Positions 17,555-26,354 of a stretch of DNA of 64,000 nt are shown in pieces; the stretch's first letter is position 1, and every line of letters begins with the position of its first letter. This DNA comes from Streptococcus oralis subsp. dentisani (lineage in GTDB: Bacteria; Bacillota; Bacilli; Lactobacillales; Streptococcaceae): NCBI RefSeq assembly GCF_002096335.1, contig NZ_NCUW01000027.1, forward strand, positions 117,879 to 181,878. The letters are read 5' to 3'. The notes below the pieces were generated by a model, which worked only from the letters and a program-made list of their open reading frames with translations, was not told the origin of the DNA and made no database searches. Both the position numbers and the translations under genes were made by a program.

Positions 17555-18613
17555 ATGAAAAAAATTGTCTTTACAGGTGGGGGGACGGTTGGACACGTCA
17601 CCCTCAACCTTTTGTTAATGCCCAAGTTCATCGAAGACGGCTGGGAAGTTCACTATATTGGTGATAAACACGGAATCGAACACCAAGAAATTCTCAAGTC
17701 AGGCTTGAATGTGACCTTCCACTCCATTGCGACTGGGAAATTACGTCGCTATTTCTCTTGGCAAAATATGCTGGATGTCTTCAAAGTTGGTTGGGGAATT
17801 GTTCAATCGCTCTTTATCATGTTACGACTGCGTCCACAGGCTCTTTTTTCAAAGGGGGGATTTGTCTCTGTGCCGCCAGTTATCGCTGCGCGTGTGTCTG
17901 GAGTACCTGTCTTTATCCACGAATCTGACCTATCCATGGGCTTGGCCAATAAAATTGCCTACAAATTTGCAACCAAGATGTACTCAACTTTTGAGCAGGC
18001 TGCTGGTCTTTCAAAAGTCGAGCATGTAGGAGCAGTGACCAAGGTTTCAGACCAAAAAACTTCAGAGCCAGATGAATTGGTGGATATCCAAACCCACTTT
18101 AATCCAAAATTGCCAACTGTATTGTTTGTTGGTGGTTCTGCAGGAGCTCGTGTCTTTAACCAATTGGTGACAGACCATAAAAAAGAGCTGACAGAGCGCT
18201 ACAATATCATTAATCTCACTGGAGACTCTAGCCTCAATGAATTGAGCCAAAATCTCTTTCGTATTGACTATGTGACGGACCTCTATCAACCCTTGATGGA
18301 GATGGCAGATGTGGTGGTGACGCGTGGTGGTGCCAACACGATTTTTGAGCTCTTGGCTATGGCTAAACTCCATCTCATTGTACCATTGGGTCGTGAAGCA
18401 AGTCGAGGAGACCAGATTGAAAATGCAGCCTACTTTGTTAAGAAAGGTTATGCAGAAGAACTTCAAGAAAGTGACTTGACCTTGGAAAGCTTGGAAGAGA
18501 AAATCAGTCACCTGCTTAGTCACAAGGATCAATACCAAGCTAGTATGAGGGCTTCAACTGAGTTGAAATCTCTTGATGATTTTTATGCCCTACTAAGAAA
18601 AGACTTATCATAA
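17555..18613 (+). CDS. murG: MurG, lipid II-forming N-acetylglucosaminyltransferase
   Basis: The 352-residue GT28 enzyme transfers GlcNAc from UDP-GlcNAc to lipid I at the inner face of the membrane. The first glycine loop reads [14 protein letters not shown], the streptococcal form of the GGTGGH motif. The hydrophobic patch [12 protein letters not shown] and the donor-site region [16 protein letters not shown] are present. It follows murD by 1 nt and precedes divIB by 9 nt, so the three are cotranscribed. Confidence 0.96.
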   Translation: MKKIVFTGGGTVGHVTLNLLLMPKFIEDGWEVHYIGDKHGIEHQEILKSGLNVTFHSIATGKLRRYFSWQNMLDVFKVGWGIVQSLFIMLRLRPQALFSKGGFVSVPPVIAARVSGVPVFIHESDLSMGLANKIAYKFATKMYSTFEQAAGLSKVEHVGAVTKVSDQKTSEPDELVDIQTHFNPKLPTVLFVGGSAGARVFNQLVTDHKKELTERYNIINLTGDSSLNELSQNLFRIDYVTDLYQPLMEMADVVVTRGGANTIFELLAMAKLHLIVPLGREASRGDQIENAAYFVKKGYAEELQESDLTLESLEEKISHLLSHKDQYQASMRASTELKSLDDFYALLRKDLS

Positions 18614-18622
18614 GGAAAATCA

Positions 18623-19741
18623 ATGTCAAAGGATAAGAAAAAAGAATCAAACCCCAAGAAAGAATTGTCTGAATGGCAGAAACGAAACCAAGAATACCTG
18701 AAGAAAAAGGCTGAGGAAGAAGTTGCCCTAGCTGCGGAGAAGGAAAAGGAAAAACAAGCTCGAAAGGAAGCCAACTCGAAGCTATTGGAGGAGGCCAAGA
18801 AATCCTCGAGTCAGTCGGACGAGGAAGCTACAAGTCCAAGTAAGGAACCATCAGAAAAAGAAGAAAAACCTCAAAAGGATGACCATAAAGTCAACGAGGA
18901 AAAAGAGAAGAAGAAAAAAGAAAAACCAGCCAAGCCTAAAATCGCTCCAGTTCACATTTGGCGAGCTGTGAGTATCTTGGTACCGAGTGTCCTGATTCTC
19001 CTTCTCTCAGTCTACCTGTTGACTCCGCTCTCGACCATCAAAAATATCGAAGTTAAGGGAAATAGTAACACCCAGGCGGACGACATTAAACAGGCTTCTG
19101 GGATTCAAGACAGCGACTATACCTTAGCCCTGTTGTTGGATAAGGAAAAATATGCTGAGCGAATCAAATCCAACCATTGGATAGAGTCAGCAAAGATTGA
19201 TTATCAATTTCCAACTAACTTTACGATTGAGGTTAAGGAATTTGATATTGCTGGTTACTATGTGACAGGTGAAGACCACTATCCAATCCTGTCTAGTGGA
19301 ACAATTGACTCAAGCCCTGTCAACCTTTTGAACCTGCCTGAGACTTATCTGACAGTTACCTTTAACGACGAGCAGCAGGTGAAAGAGCTGATCACGGGAT
19401 TGTCTACTATCAGTGAGGATATCAAGAGCCAAATCCAGAAAATCGAATTAGCGCCAAGCAAGGCAACAGCAGACCTTTTAAAAATTACCATGCTGGACAC
19501 AGATGAAATATTGGTTCCCTTGTCAGAGTTAAGTAAAAAATTGCCTTATTATAGCAAAATTAAGCCACAACTAGCAGAACCGAGCTTTATTGATATGGAA
19601 GCTGGAATCTATAGTACTAGCCTAGCGGATAAACTTTTGCAAGAAGCTGAGGAAAAAGCTAAAAAAGAGGCACAGGAAGCTGAGAAGAAAAAACAGGAAG
19701 AAAAAGAAGCAGAAGAAAAGAAACAACAGCAACAACAATAA
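18623..19741 (+). CDS. divIB: Cell division protein DivIB/FtsQ
   Basis: The 372-residue bitopic membrane protein works in the divisome with FtsL and DivIC. It has a long, highly charged cytoplasmic part (1-112, rich in Lys and Glu), one membrane helix (about 115-135), a POTRA domain (from STIKNIEVKGNSNTQADDI), the beta domain and a Lys/Glu/Gln-rich extracellular tail ending in QQQQQQ. The charged N-terminus is typical for streptococcal DivIB. AAGGAAA precedes the ATG. It is the last gene of the murD operon; a new strong promoter starts 15 nt after its stop. Confidence 0.92.
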   Translation: MSKDKKKESNPKKELSEWQKRNQEYLKKKAEEEVALAAEKEKEKQARKEANSKLLEEAKKSSSQSDEEATSPSKEPSEKEEKPQKDDHKVNEEKEKKKKEKPAKPKIAPVHIWRAVSILVPSVLILLLSVYLLTPLSTIKNIEVKGNSNTQADDIKQASGIQDSDYTLALLLDKEKYAERIKSNHWIESAKIDYQFPTNFTIEVKEFDIAGYYVTGEDHYPILSSGTIDSSPVNLLNLPETYLTVTFNDEQQVKELITGLSTISEDIKSQIQKIELAPSKATADLLKITMLDTDEILVPLSELSKKLPYYSKIKPQLAEPSFIDMEAGIYSTSLADKLLQEAEEKAKKEAQEAEKKKQEEKEAEEKKQQQQQ

Positions 19742-19755
19742 AGCCCAGTTTTTAC

Positions 19756-19784
19756 TTGACAAGTTCCTATATAAATAATAGAAT
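19756..19784 (+). promoter_or_regulatory. pyrF promoter
   Basis: TTGACA (19756-19761), 17 bp, TAGAAT (19779-19784). The predicted start near 19791 places the PyrR element at the very 5' end of the transcript. Confidence 0.85.
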
Positions 19785-19791
19785 AGTAAAA

Positions 19792-19826
19792 AACCTTTAA
19801 AGCAGTCCAGAGAGGCAGCTAAGGTT
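19792..19826 (+). promoter_or_regulatory. PyrR-binding loop (anti-antiterminator) of the pyr attenuator
   Basis: AACCTT (19792-19797) pairs with AAGGTT (19821-19826), and the loop side carries AGTCCAGAGAGGC (19804-19816), the conserved PyrR-recognition motif. With UMP bound, PyrR stabilises this hairpin, which frees the downstream terminator to form. The pyrR gene is not in the window. Confidence 0.85.
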
Positions 19827-19861
19827 AGACGGTGAAAGGGAGGAGACTACCCATTTTTCGT

Positions 19862-19890
19862 GGAACCTTGCTGCTAGCAGGTTCCTTTTT
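19862..19890 (+). terminator. pyr attenuator terminator
   Basis: An 11-bp stem GGAACCTTGCT / AGCAGGTTCC with a GCT loop, then TTTTTC, about 55 nt before the pyrF start. The left arm shares GGAACCTT-like sequence able to pair with the AAGGTT region upstream, consistent with alternative folding. Confidence 0.85.
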
Positions 19891-19945
19891 CATAGTCATT
19901 TTAAGGAGTTTGGTGGACTGTAAGAAGAATCAAAAGGAGAAATAT

Positions 19946-20647
19946 ATGCGTGAGAGTCGTCCAGTCATTGCCCTAGATTTTCCAAGTTTTGAAGAAGCGA
20001 AGGAATTCTTAGCCCTTTTTCCAGCAGAAGAAAACCTTTATCTAAAGGTAGGGATGGAGCTCTATTATGCAACGGGTCCTGAGATCGTGTCTTACTTGAA
20101 AGGTCTGGGTCATAGTGTCTTTCTGGATCTCAAGCTTCATGACATTCCCAATACAGTCAAGTCAGCTATGAAGGTCTTGTCTCAGCTTGGTGTGGATATG
20201 ACCAATGTTCATGCTGCTGGTGGTGTGGAGATGATGAAGGCTGCGCGTGAAGGTCTGGGGACACAAGCCAAATTGATCGCTGTGACCCAGCTTACCTCAA
20301 CGTCGGAAAGTCAGATGCAGGATTTTCAAAATATCCAAACCACTCTGCAAGAGTCTGTGATTCACTATGCCAAGAAGACAGCTGAAGCGGGCTTGGATGG
20401 TGTCGTTTGCTCGGCTCAGGAAGTGCAACTCATCAAGCAGGCCACCAATTCAGATTTTATCTGTTTGACACCGGGAATTCGTCCAGCTGGAGCTGCGGTT
20501 GGAGACCAAAAACGCGTCATGACGCCAGCGGATGCTTATCAAATCGGTAGTGACTATATCGTAGTGGGACGTCCTATTACCCAAGCTGAGAATCCTGTTG
20601 CAGCTTATCATGCTATCAAGGATGAATGGAACCAAGACAGAAATTAA
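19946..20647 (+). CDS. pyrF: Orotidine 5'-phosphate decarboxylase
   Basis: The 233-residue enzyme converts OMP to UMP, the last step of de novo pyrimidine synthesis. It has the TIM-barrel motifs ALDFPS, the active-site run [10 protein letters not shown] (Asp-Lys-x-x-Asp) and the phosphate-binding VVGRPI near the end. The ATG at 19946 follows AAAAGGAG; an in-frame GTG at 19832 would put the attenuator terminator inside the protein and is rejected. It forms an operon with pyrE (33-nt gap) controlled by the PyrR leader. Confidence 0.96.
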   Translation: MRESRPVIALDFPSFEEAKEFLALFPAEENLYLKVGMELYYATGPEIVSYLKGLGHSVFLDLKLHDIPNTVKSAMKVLSQLGVDMTNVHAAGGVEMMKAAREGLGTQAKLIAVTQLTSTSESQMQDFQNIQTTLQESVIHYAKKTAEAGLDGVVCSAQEVQLIKQATNSDFICLTPGIRPAGAAVGDQKRVMTPADAYQIGSDYIVVGRPITQAENPVAAYHAIKDEWNQDRN

Positions 20648-20680
20648 AGAAATAGATTATAAAAATAAAAGGAGAATACT

Positions 20681-21310
20681 ATGACACTTGCTAAAGATAT
20701 TGCTAGCCACCTCTTGAAAATTCAGGCAGTTTACCTTAAACCAGAAGAGCCTTTTACTTGGGCATCTGGTATCAAATCGCCGATTTATACTGACAACCGT
20801 GTGACGCTAGCCTATCCAGAAACTCGTACCTTAATTGAAAATGGCTTTGTGGATGCTATCAAAGAAGCCTTTCCAGAAGTTAAGGTGATTGCAGGAACAG
20901 CAACAGCGGGGATTCCTCACGGAGCTATCATTGCTGACAAGATGAACTTGCCTTTTGCCTACATTCGTAGCAAACCAAAAGACCACGGTGCAGGCAACCA
21001 AATCGAAGGGCGGGTAGCTCAAGGTCAAAAAATGGTGGTGGTTGAAGACCTTATTTCAACTGGCGGTTCTGTTCTTGAAGCTGTAGCAGCCGCTAAACGA
21101 GAAGGAGCAGATGTGCTTGGAGTTGTAGCGATTTTCAGCTACCAATTGCCAAAAGCAGATAAGAACTTTGCGGATGCTGGTGTCAAATTGGTGACACTAT
21201 CTAACTACAGCGAACTGATCCACCTAGCCCAAGAAGAAGGTTATATCACACCAGAAGGACTCGCTCTCCTAAAACGCTTTAAAGAAGACCAAGAAAATTG
21301 GCAAGGATAA
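20681..21310 (+). CDS. pyrE: Orotate phosphoribosyltransferase
   Basis: The 209-residue enzyme joins orotate and PRPP to form OMP. The PRPP-binding motif [13 protein letters not shown] is clear, and the flexible-loop region ([15 protein letters not shown]) is intact. AAAGGAG lies before the ATG. It is downstream of pyrF and shares its attenuation control, so OMP is made and then decarboxylated by neighbouring products. Confidence 0.96.
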   Translation: MTLAKDIASHLLKIQAVYLKPEEPFTWASGIKSPIYTDNRVTLAYPETRTLIENGFVDAIKEAFPEVKVIAGTATAGIPHGAIIADKMNLPFAYIRSKPKDHGAGNQIEGRVAQGQKMVVVEDLISTGGSVLEAVAAAKREGADVLGVVAIFSYQLPKADKNFADAGVKLVTLSNYSELIHLAQEEGYITPEGLALLKRFKEDQENWQG

Positions 21311-21435
21311 TTTATAAAAAAGACCAGACAAGTTTGAGCGAGCTTATCTGCCCAACTTTTAAAATGAAGGTCAGACTAAAGAAAAGGTCTCGATTAGTGA
21401 ATTGATTTCCTCTTTTCTTCATAGTCAATTACAGT

Positions 21436-21482
21436 AAAACTCCTAGAACGATTGGAATATCCATCTTTCTAGGAGTTTTTTA
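21436..21482 (+). terminator. Terminator after pyrE
   Basis: A 12-bp stem AAAACTCCTAGA / TCTAGGAGTTTT with a long loop, followed by T. It is A/T-flanked on both sides and may also serve the convergent reductase gene. Bases 21311-21435 show no gene. Confidence 0.8.
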
Positions 21483-21539
21483 TTATGTATTTAATTGAGG
21501 TTTATTTGGAATGATTTTCATTCAAATCAGCTTTTCTTT

Positions 21540-22088
21540 TTAATTGATAGCCGCAAGAAGGTCGTCAGCTTGTTTGGCAAGTGATGAGGCAGTTGCTTCT
21601 TCTAACACTAATTTTCCATCTGCCCAAGCAGAGTCATTGACACGAGCAGCAGTAAAGTCGCCAACGACTTGTGTACGGATAAATGGCAAGAGGTCTTTGT
21701 AGATAGCGAAGAGTTGATCGTGACCACCATTAGCAACTGATGATACGGTTACAATCTTATCTTGAAGAGCTGATGGTCCTGAAGGATCTGATAGGTCAAG
21801 GGCACGGCTCAGCCAGTCAAGCAAGTTCTTCACTGTTCCAGGGATAGAGAAGTTGTAGACTGGAGAGAAAATCCAAATGGCATCGGCATCAAGGACAGCT
21901 TCACGAATAGCGGTTACAGCTGGATGAGTTGGAACTTCAAGATCTTGGTTGAAGAGAGGTACAGCTGAGTAATCAAGATAGCCAACTTCCGCTTTCCCAG
22001 CAAGTGCTTTTTCAGCTTCAAGGGCCATTTGGTGGTTAAAAGAATCTTGGCGTAGTGATCCGACGATAAATAGTACTTTTTTAGACAT
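21540..22088 (-). CDS. NADPH-dependent FMN reductase family protein
   Basis: The 182-residue flavodoxin-fold protein has the family start SKKVLFIVGSLRQDSFNHQM (phosphate-binding loop for FMN) and the central motif IWIFSPVYNFSIPGTVKNLLDW. Members reduce FMN, quinones or azo compounds with NAD(P)H. The ATG at 22088 follows AGGAGACACATC. It lies downstream of a marR gene on the same strand, with its own promoter in the 90-nt gap, so MarR control is likely. The substrate is unknown; a redox or quinone stress role is inferred. Confidence 0.82.
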   Translation of the reverse strand: MSKKVLFIVGSLRQDSFNHQMALEAEKALAGKAEVGYLDYSAVPLFNQDLEVPTHPAVTAIREAVLDADAIWIFSPVYNFSIPGTVKNLLDWLSRALDLSDPSGPSALQDKIVTVSSVANGGHDQLFAIYKDLLPFIRTQVVGDFTAARVNDSAWADGKLVLEEATASSLAKQADDLLAAIN

Positions 22089-22155
22089 GATGTGTCTCCT
22101 GTAGTTAAAATTTAAAGAGCGAACTCCTTTGTTACCATCTATGTTACAACAAATA

Positions 22156-22184
22156 ATACTAATTAGCAATAATTTTGCTCACAA
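22156..22184 (-). promoter_or_regulatory. FMN reductase promoter with CTAATTAG palindrome
   Basis: On the minus strand TTGTGA (22179-22184) and TAGTAT (22156-22161) are 17 bp apart. The perfect palindrome CTAATTAG (22159-22166) overlaps the -10 and is a candidate operator for the adjacent MarR regulator. The -35 overlaps the marR stop codon. Confidence 0.5.
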
Positions 22185-22625
22185 ATCTTTAAATTTTTTT
22201 AAAATCCGAATCAAGTCTTCCTTTTCTCCATCTTCCAAGATACTAAAAGCATCTACAATAGAGTTAATATGGTCAGGAAGAACCTCTTCAATTTTTCTGC
22301 GTCCTGCAGGTGTTAATTTCAGGAAAAATGATCGGCGATCCTTGGGATCACAGGTTCTAGAAATCCACCCATCTCGAACCATATTTCGAATAACAACAGT
22401 CATGTTTCCAGAAGTGGCCAGCATTTTTTCAATCAAATCCTGAATGCGCAGTTCCCCTTTGCTATAGAGGGTTTCCAAAACTGAAAATTGAGTGGGTGTT
22501 AATCCGTGTTCTTTAGCAGCCTTGGCTTCATAGGGTTTAAAAGTTCGTATGGCCTTATTGAGGACGATAGCTGTTTTTAAGTCTAATTGATTATCGGAAA
22601 TTTGCTCTTTTAAATATTGTTTCAT
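22179..22625 (-). CDS. MarR-family transcriptional regulator
   Basis: The 148-residue winged-helix regulator has the expected recognition region (LTPTQFSVLETLYSKGELRIQDLIEKM) and wing (VRDGWISRTCDPKDRRSFFLKLT). MarR proteins repress nearby genes until a phenolic, oxidant or other ligand binds. The downstream FMN reductase is its likely target. The -10 TAAAAT (22632-22637 on the opposite strand) is 6 nt from the ATG and there is no ribosome binding site, so a leaderless mRNA is predicted. It is divergent from the TseB-like gene. Confidence 0.88.
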   Translation of the reverse strand: MKQYLKEQISDNQLDLKTAIVLNKAIRTFKPYEAKAAKEHGLTPTQFSVLETLYSKGELRIQDLIEKMLATSGNMTVVIRNMVRDGWISRTCDPKDRRSFFLKLTPAGRRKIEEVLPDHINSIVDAFSILEDGEKEDLIRILKKFKDL

Positions 22626-22631
22626 AAGGAT

Positions 22632-22737
22632 ATTTTATCAATAATGAGAGAGAAAAATAAGAACTTATATTTTATAGGATAAGATTCTTAGAATGTTCCT
22701 GTCTTCACTTGTAATAAAGGAGGAGAGATGGTAAAAT
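22632..22737. promoter_or_regulatory. Divergent promoters of marR and the TseB-like gene
   Basis: Plus strand: TTGTAA (22709-22714), 17 bp, TAAAAT (22732-22737) with extended TGG. Minus strand: extended TGA-TAAAAT at 22632-22640. Both -10 elements end 6 nt before the start codon they serve. Confidence 0.65.
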
Positions 22738-22743
22738 AGACGA

Positions 22744-23220
22744 GTGAAACTAAGACAGAAAAAAGCAAAAAACAAGCTACTTTTACAGTATGGAATCGGT
22801 ATTTCTCTGGTATTGCTAGTCATGACCACCTCCTTTCTTTATCTGATATCTCTCAGCATGAAACCCTATCAAGATGCTAGAGTTGAGGGAGAAAAACTAG
22901 CCAAGCAGTATGCAGAATTGGAAAAGGCAGATCAGGTTGATTTTTTTAATGGTTCGGAAGCTTATTACAGCGTTCTGGGGCATAATAAAAAGCAAGAGGC
23001 CATTGCCGTATTGATTGAAAAGAATGACCACAAGATTTATGTTTATCAGCTAGATAAGGGGATTTCTCAAGACAAGGCAGCGACGATTTCGAGGGAAAAA
23101 GGAGTTAGCGACATTGACAAAATCACCTTTGGTCGATATCAAGACAAGCCAATTTGGGAAGTTAAGTCAGGAAATCACTACTATCTAGTCGATTTTGAAA
23201 CAGGAGCAGTGATCCAATAA
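22744..23220 (+). CDS. TseB-like membrane protein (DUF5590, YpmB family)
   Basis: The 158-residue protein starts with GTG, has a basic start, one membrane helix (about 16-36) and an extracellular part with two PepSY-like halves (SEAYYSVLGHNKKQEAIAVL and GRYQDKPIWEVKSG). In B. subtilis the YpmB/TseB family influences cell wall elongation through a class A or elongasome PBP. The family usually sits beside an aspartate aminotransferase and asnS, as here. The GTG is 6 nt after the -10, so the AGGAGG further upstream would not be in the transcript. A role in wall growth is inferred from the family. Confidence 0.75.
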   Translation: MKLRQKKAKNKLLLQYGIGISLVLLVMTTSFLYLISLSMKPYQDARVEGEKLAKQYAELEKADQVDFFNGSEAYYSVLGHNKKQEAIAVLIEKNDHKIYVYQLDKGISQDKAATISREKGVSDIDKITFGRYQDKPIWEVKSGNHYYLVDFETGAVIQ

Positions 23221-23229
23221 GGAGGGCAT

Positions 23230-24408
23230 ATGAAACTATCCAAGCGTGTACTAGAAATGGAAGAGAGTGTCACTCTAGCCAGTGATGCAAGAGCTAAAGC
23301 ATTAAAAGCTCAAGGAAAGGATGTTCTTTTCTTAACCTTGGGACAGCCAGACTTTCATACTCCTGAAAATATTCAGGATGCGGCGGTGGAAGCGATTCGT
23401 GATGGTCGAGCTTCCTTCTACACAGTTGCTTCAGGTCTACCAGAGTTAAAAGCGGCGGTTAATACTTACTTTGAACGCTACTATGGCTATTCTGTGGCAG
23501 CTAACGAGGTCACATTTGCTACAGGTGCCAAGTTCTCTCTCTATACCTTTTTTATGGCCGTGGTCAATCCAGGTGACGAGGTCATTATCCCTACACCATA
23601 CTGGGTCAGTTATGGAGACCAAGTCAAGATGGCAGAAGGTGTGCCGGTCTTTGTCCAAGCCAAGGAAGACAATCACTTTAAAGTAACAGTCAAGCAGCTA
23701 GAAGCAGCTCGAACAGATAAGACCAAGGTCTTGGTTCTCAATTCGCCATCGAATCCGACTGGTATGATCTACACTCGTGAGGAATTGCTGGCTATCGGAA
23801 ATTGGGCTGTAGAACACGATGTTCTCATCTTAGCAGATGATATCTATGGTCGCCTAGTTTATAACGGAAATGAATTTGTTCCAATCTCTAGTCTGTCAGA
23901 AGCTATTCGCAAGCAAACCATCGTGATAAACGGTGTATCTAAGGCTTATGCCATGACTGGTTGGCGGGTAGGTTATGCGGTGGGAAATCCTGAGATTATC
24001 GCTGCTATGAGCAAACTAACAGGTCAAACAACCTCAAACCTGACTGCTGTATCACAATATGCTACCATTGAAGCCCTAACTGGACCACAAGACTCTGTCG
24101 AAACCATGCGCCAAGCATTTGAGGAACGATTGAATACCATTTATCCTCTCTTGTGCCAAGTGCCAGGATTTGAAGTTGTCAAGCCCCAAGGAGCTTTCTA
24201 TCTTTTCCCAAATGTAAAAAAAGCCATGGAGATGAAGGGCTATACCGATGTGACGGACTTTACAACAGCTATTCTTGAGGAAGTCGGTCTTGCCTTGATT
24301 ACAGGAGCAGGATTTGGGGCGCCAGAAAATGTCCGTCTCAGTTATGCAACAGACTTAGATACATTAAAAGAAGCTATTCGCCGTTTGCATCAATTTATGG
24401 AAAAATAA
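23230..24408 (+). CDS. aspC: Pyridoxal phosphate-dependent aspartate aminotransferase
   Basis: The 392-residue class I aminotransferase has the PLP-lysine region NGVSKAYAMTGWRVGY, the SPSNPTGMIY motif that binds the cofactor ring, and the C-terminal RLSYA arginine for the substrate carboxylate. It interconverts aspartate and 2-oxoglutarate with oxaloacetate and glutamate. It starts 9 nt after the TseB-like gene with GGAGG in between, so they are cotranscribed. AsnS downstream uses asparagine, but has its own promoter. Confidence 0.9.
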   Translation: MKLSKRVLEMEESVTLASDARAKALKAQGKDVLFLTLGQPDFHTPENIQDAAVEAIRDGRASFYTVASGLPELKAAVNTYFERYYGYSVAANEVTFATGAKFSLYTFFMAVVNPGDEVIIPTPYWVSYGDQVKMAEGVPVFVQAKEDNHFKVTVKQLEAARTDKTKVLVLNSPSNPTGMIYTREELLAIGNWAVEHDVLILADDIYGRLVYNGNEFVPISSLSEAIRKQTIVINGVSKAYAMTGWRVGYAVGNPEIIAAMSKLTGQTTSNLTAVSQYATIEALTGPQDSVETMRQAFEERLNTIYPLLCQVPGFEVVKPQGAFYLFPNVKKAMEMKGYTDVTDFTTAILEEVGLALITGAGFGAPENVRLSYATDLDTLKEAIRRLHQFMEK

Positions 24409-24415
24409 AACTTAG

Positions 24416-24446
24416 AATCTTCGCCTTTTTAGCGGAGATTTTTTGT
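24416..24446 (+). terminator. Terminator after aspC
   Basis: Stem AATCTTCGC / GCGGAGATT (one G-T pair) around a T-rich loop, then TTTTTT. Confidence 0.8.
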
Positions 24447-24500
24447 ATTGAAAATCTCGCGATTTTTCTCTAGTAGAACCTAGCTATCGCAGTCTATTTA

Positions 24501-24509
24501 TGGTAAAAT
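24501..24509 (+). promoter_or_regulatory. asnS promoter (extended -10)
   Basis: TGGTAAAAT with a weak -35. The leader is about 45 nt, too short for a T-box, and AAGGAAG lies before the ATG. Confidence 0.6.
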
Positions 24510-24560
24510 AGTGGGTAATGATGTCTTCGGACAAGTTAAACGAAAAAAGGAAGATAGATT

Positions 24561-25904
24561 ATGACAAAACGTGTAACAATTATCGAAGTAAAAGACTACG
24601 TTGGTCAAGAAGTGACCATCGGGGCCTGGGTTGCCAACAAATCAGGAAAAGGAAAAATTGCCTTCTTGCAATTGCGTGATGGAACAGCTTTTTTCCAAGG
24701 AGTTGCCTTCAAACCAAACTTTATTGAAAAATTCGGCGAAGAAGTTGGTCTTGAAAAATTTGAAACGATTAAACGTCTGAGCCAAGAGACATCTGTTTAT
24801 GTGACAGGGATTGTCAAAGAAGATGAGCGTTCTAAGTTTGGCTATGAACTCGATATCACAGACATCGAAGTCATCGGTGAATCTCAAGACTACCCAATCA
24901 CACCAAAAGAACACGGAACAGACTTCTTGATGGACAACCGTCACTTATGGCTCCGCTCTCGTAAGCAAGTGGCTGTGATGCAAATCCGTAACGCTATCAT
25001 TTATGCAACTTATGAGTTCTTTGATAAGAACGGCTTCATGAAGTTTGATAGCCCAATTCTTTCAGGAAATGCGGCAGAAGATTCAACAGAGCTCTTTGAA
25101 ACTGACTACTTTGGGACGCCAGCCTACTTGAGTCAATCAGGTCAGCTTTACCTAGAGGCAGGTGCTATGGCTCTTGGTCGTGTCTTTGACTTTGGTCCAG
25201 TATTCCGTGCTGAAAAATCAAAAACGCGCCGTCACTTGACTGAGTTCTGGATGATGGATGCTGAGTACTCCTACTTGACACACGACGAGTCACTTGACTT
25301 GCAAGAAGCTTATGTAAAAGCTCTTCTTCAAGGTGTTCTAGATCGTGCGCCTCAAGCTTTGGAAACCTTGGAACGTGATACAGAACTCTTGAAACGCTAC
25401 ATTGCAGAGCCTTTCAAACGCATTACCTACGATCAAGCCATTGACCTCTTGCAAGAGCATGAAAACGATGAAGATGCTGACTACGAGCATTTGGAACATG
25501 GAGATGACTTTGGTTCACCACATGAAACATGGATTTCAAACCACTTTGGTGTACCAACCTTCGTTATCAACTACCCAGCAGCTATCAAAGCCTTCTACAT
25601 GAAACCAGTCCCTGGAAATCCAGAGCGCGTGCTTTGTGCAGACTTGCTGGCACCAGAAGGGTATGGAGAAATCATCGGTGGTTCTATGCGTGAGGAAGAC
25701 TATGATGCCCTTGTTTCTAAGATGGAAGAACTGAGTATGGATTGTACAGAATACGAATTCTATCTTGACCTTCGTAAATACGGTACTGTACCACACGGTG
25801 GATTTGGGATTGGTATCGAGCGTATGGTAACTTTCGCAGCAGGAACTAAACATATCCGCGAAGCTATTCCATTCCCACGTATGTTACATCGTATCAAACC
25901 ATAA
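24561..25904 (+). CDS. asnS: Asparaginyl-tRNA synthetase
   Basis: The 447-residue class IIb synthetase charges tRNA-Asn. It has an N-terminal OB-fold anticodon-binding domain (about 15-115), then class II motif 2 ([23 protein letters not shown]) and motif 3 ([10 protein letters not shown]). Length fits the family. It has its own promoter and is closed by a terminator. Confidence 0.97.
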   Translation: MTKRVTIIEVKDYVGQEVTIGAWVANKSGKGKIAFLQLRDGTAFFQGVAFKPNFIEKFGEEVGLEKFETIKRLSQETSVYVTGIVKEDERSKFGYELDITDIEVIGESQDYPITPKEHGTDFLMDNRHLWLRSRKQVAVMQIRNAIIYATYEFFDKNGFMKFDSPILSGNAAEDSTELFETDYFGTPAYLSQSGQLYLEAGAMALGRVFDFGPVFRAEKSKTRRHLTEFWMMDAEYSYLTHDESLDLQEAYVKALLQGVLDRAPQALETLERDTELLKRYIAEPFKRITYDQAIDLLQEHENDEDADYEHLEHGDDFGSPHETWISNHFGVPTFVINYPAAIKAFYMKPVPGNPERVLCADLLAPEGYGEIIGGSMREEDYDALVSKMEELSMDCTEYEFYLDLRKYGTVPHGGFGIGIERMVTFAAGTKHIREAIPFPRMLHRIKP

Positions 25905-25909
25905 ACTAG

Positions 25910-25940
25910 AAAAAAGAAGATGATTTCATCTTCTTTTTTC
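25910..25940 (+). terminator. Terminator after asnS
   Basis: A 13-bp stem AAAAAGAAGATGA / TCATCTTCTTTTT with a two-base loop side and a T tail. Confidence 0.9.
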
Positions 25941-25949
25941 ACTTTTATC

Positions 25950-26034
25950 TTGCTATCTATCGGTTTTTCTAGTATAATAGTTAATTGTGAGCAAACCTCA
26001 CTTACCCCTTGCAAAGTCTTGGGGTCATTAGACC
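25950..26034 (+). promoter_or_regulatory. rpsF operon promoter and structured leader
   Basis: TTGCTA (25950-25955), 17 bp, TATAAT (25973-25978). The leader of about 65 nt can form ACCCC/GGGGT (26004-26008 with 26021-26025) or GGTC-ATTA-GACC (26023-26034). These share bases and exclude each other; the second stands just before AGGAGG. Autogenous control by S6:S18 is known for rpsF operons in other bacteria, but I do not see the canonical CCG bulge, so the ligand is uncertain. Confidence 0.5.
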
Positions 26035-26052
26035 AAAAGGAGGAACATATCA

Positions 26053-26343
26053 ATGGCTAAATACGAAATTCTTTATATCATTCGTCCAAACATTGAAGAA
26101 GAAGCGAAAAACGCTTTGGTAGCACGTTTTGACTCTATCTTGACTGACAACGGTGCAACTGTTGTTGAATCAAAAACTTGGGAAAAACGTCGTCTTGCAT
26201 ACGAAATCCAAGATTTCCGTGAAGGACTTTACCACATCGTTAACGTTGAAGCAAACGACGACGCAGCTCTTAAAGAGTTTGACCGTCTTTCAAAAATCAA
26301 CGCTGACATTCTTCGTCACATGATCGTCAAACTTGACGCGTAA
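26053..26343 (+). CDS. rpsF: 30S ribosomal protein S6
   Basis: The 96-residue protein ([20 protein letters not shown]...) matches bacterial S6, which binds 16S rRNA in the platform as a heterodimer with S18. AGGAGG lies 8 nt before the ATG. It opens the conserved rpsF-ssb-rpsR operon; ssb starts 11 nt downstream. Confidence 0.98.
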   Translation: MAKYEILYIIRPNIEEEAKNALVARFDSILTDNGATVVESKTWEKRRLAYEIQDFREGLYHIVNVEANDDAALKEFDRLSKINADILRHMIVKLDA

Positions 26344-26354
26344 GAAGGTAAATT

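Noticed and set aside
19832..19945. In-frame GTG extension of pyrF
   Set aside because: It would translate through the attenuator terminator; the ATG at 19946 has a good ribosome binding site and gives the standard N-terminus.
21311..21435. BOX or RUP repeat in the gap after pyrE
   Set aside because: No boxA/boxC-like modules or RUP ends are recognisable; only short GGTC/GACC similarities.
24510..24560. T-box leader before asnS
   Set aside because: The leader is only about 45 nt, with no T-box sequence or specifier stem.
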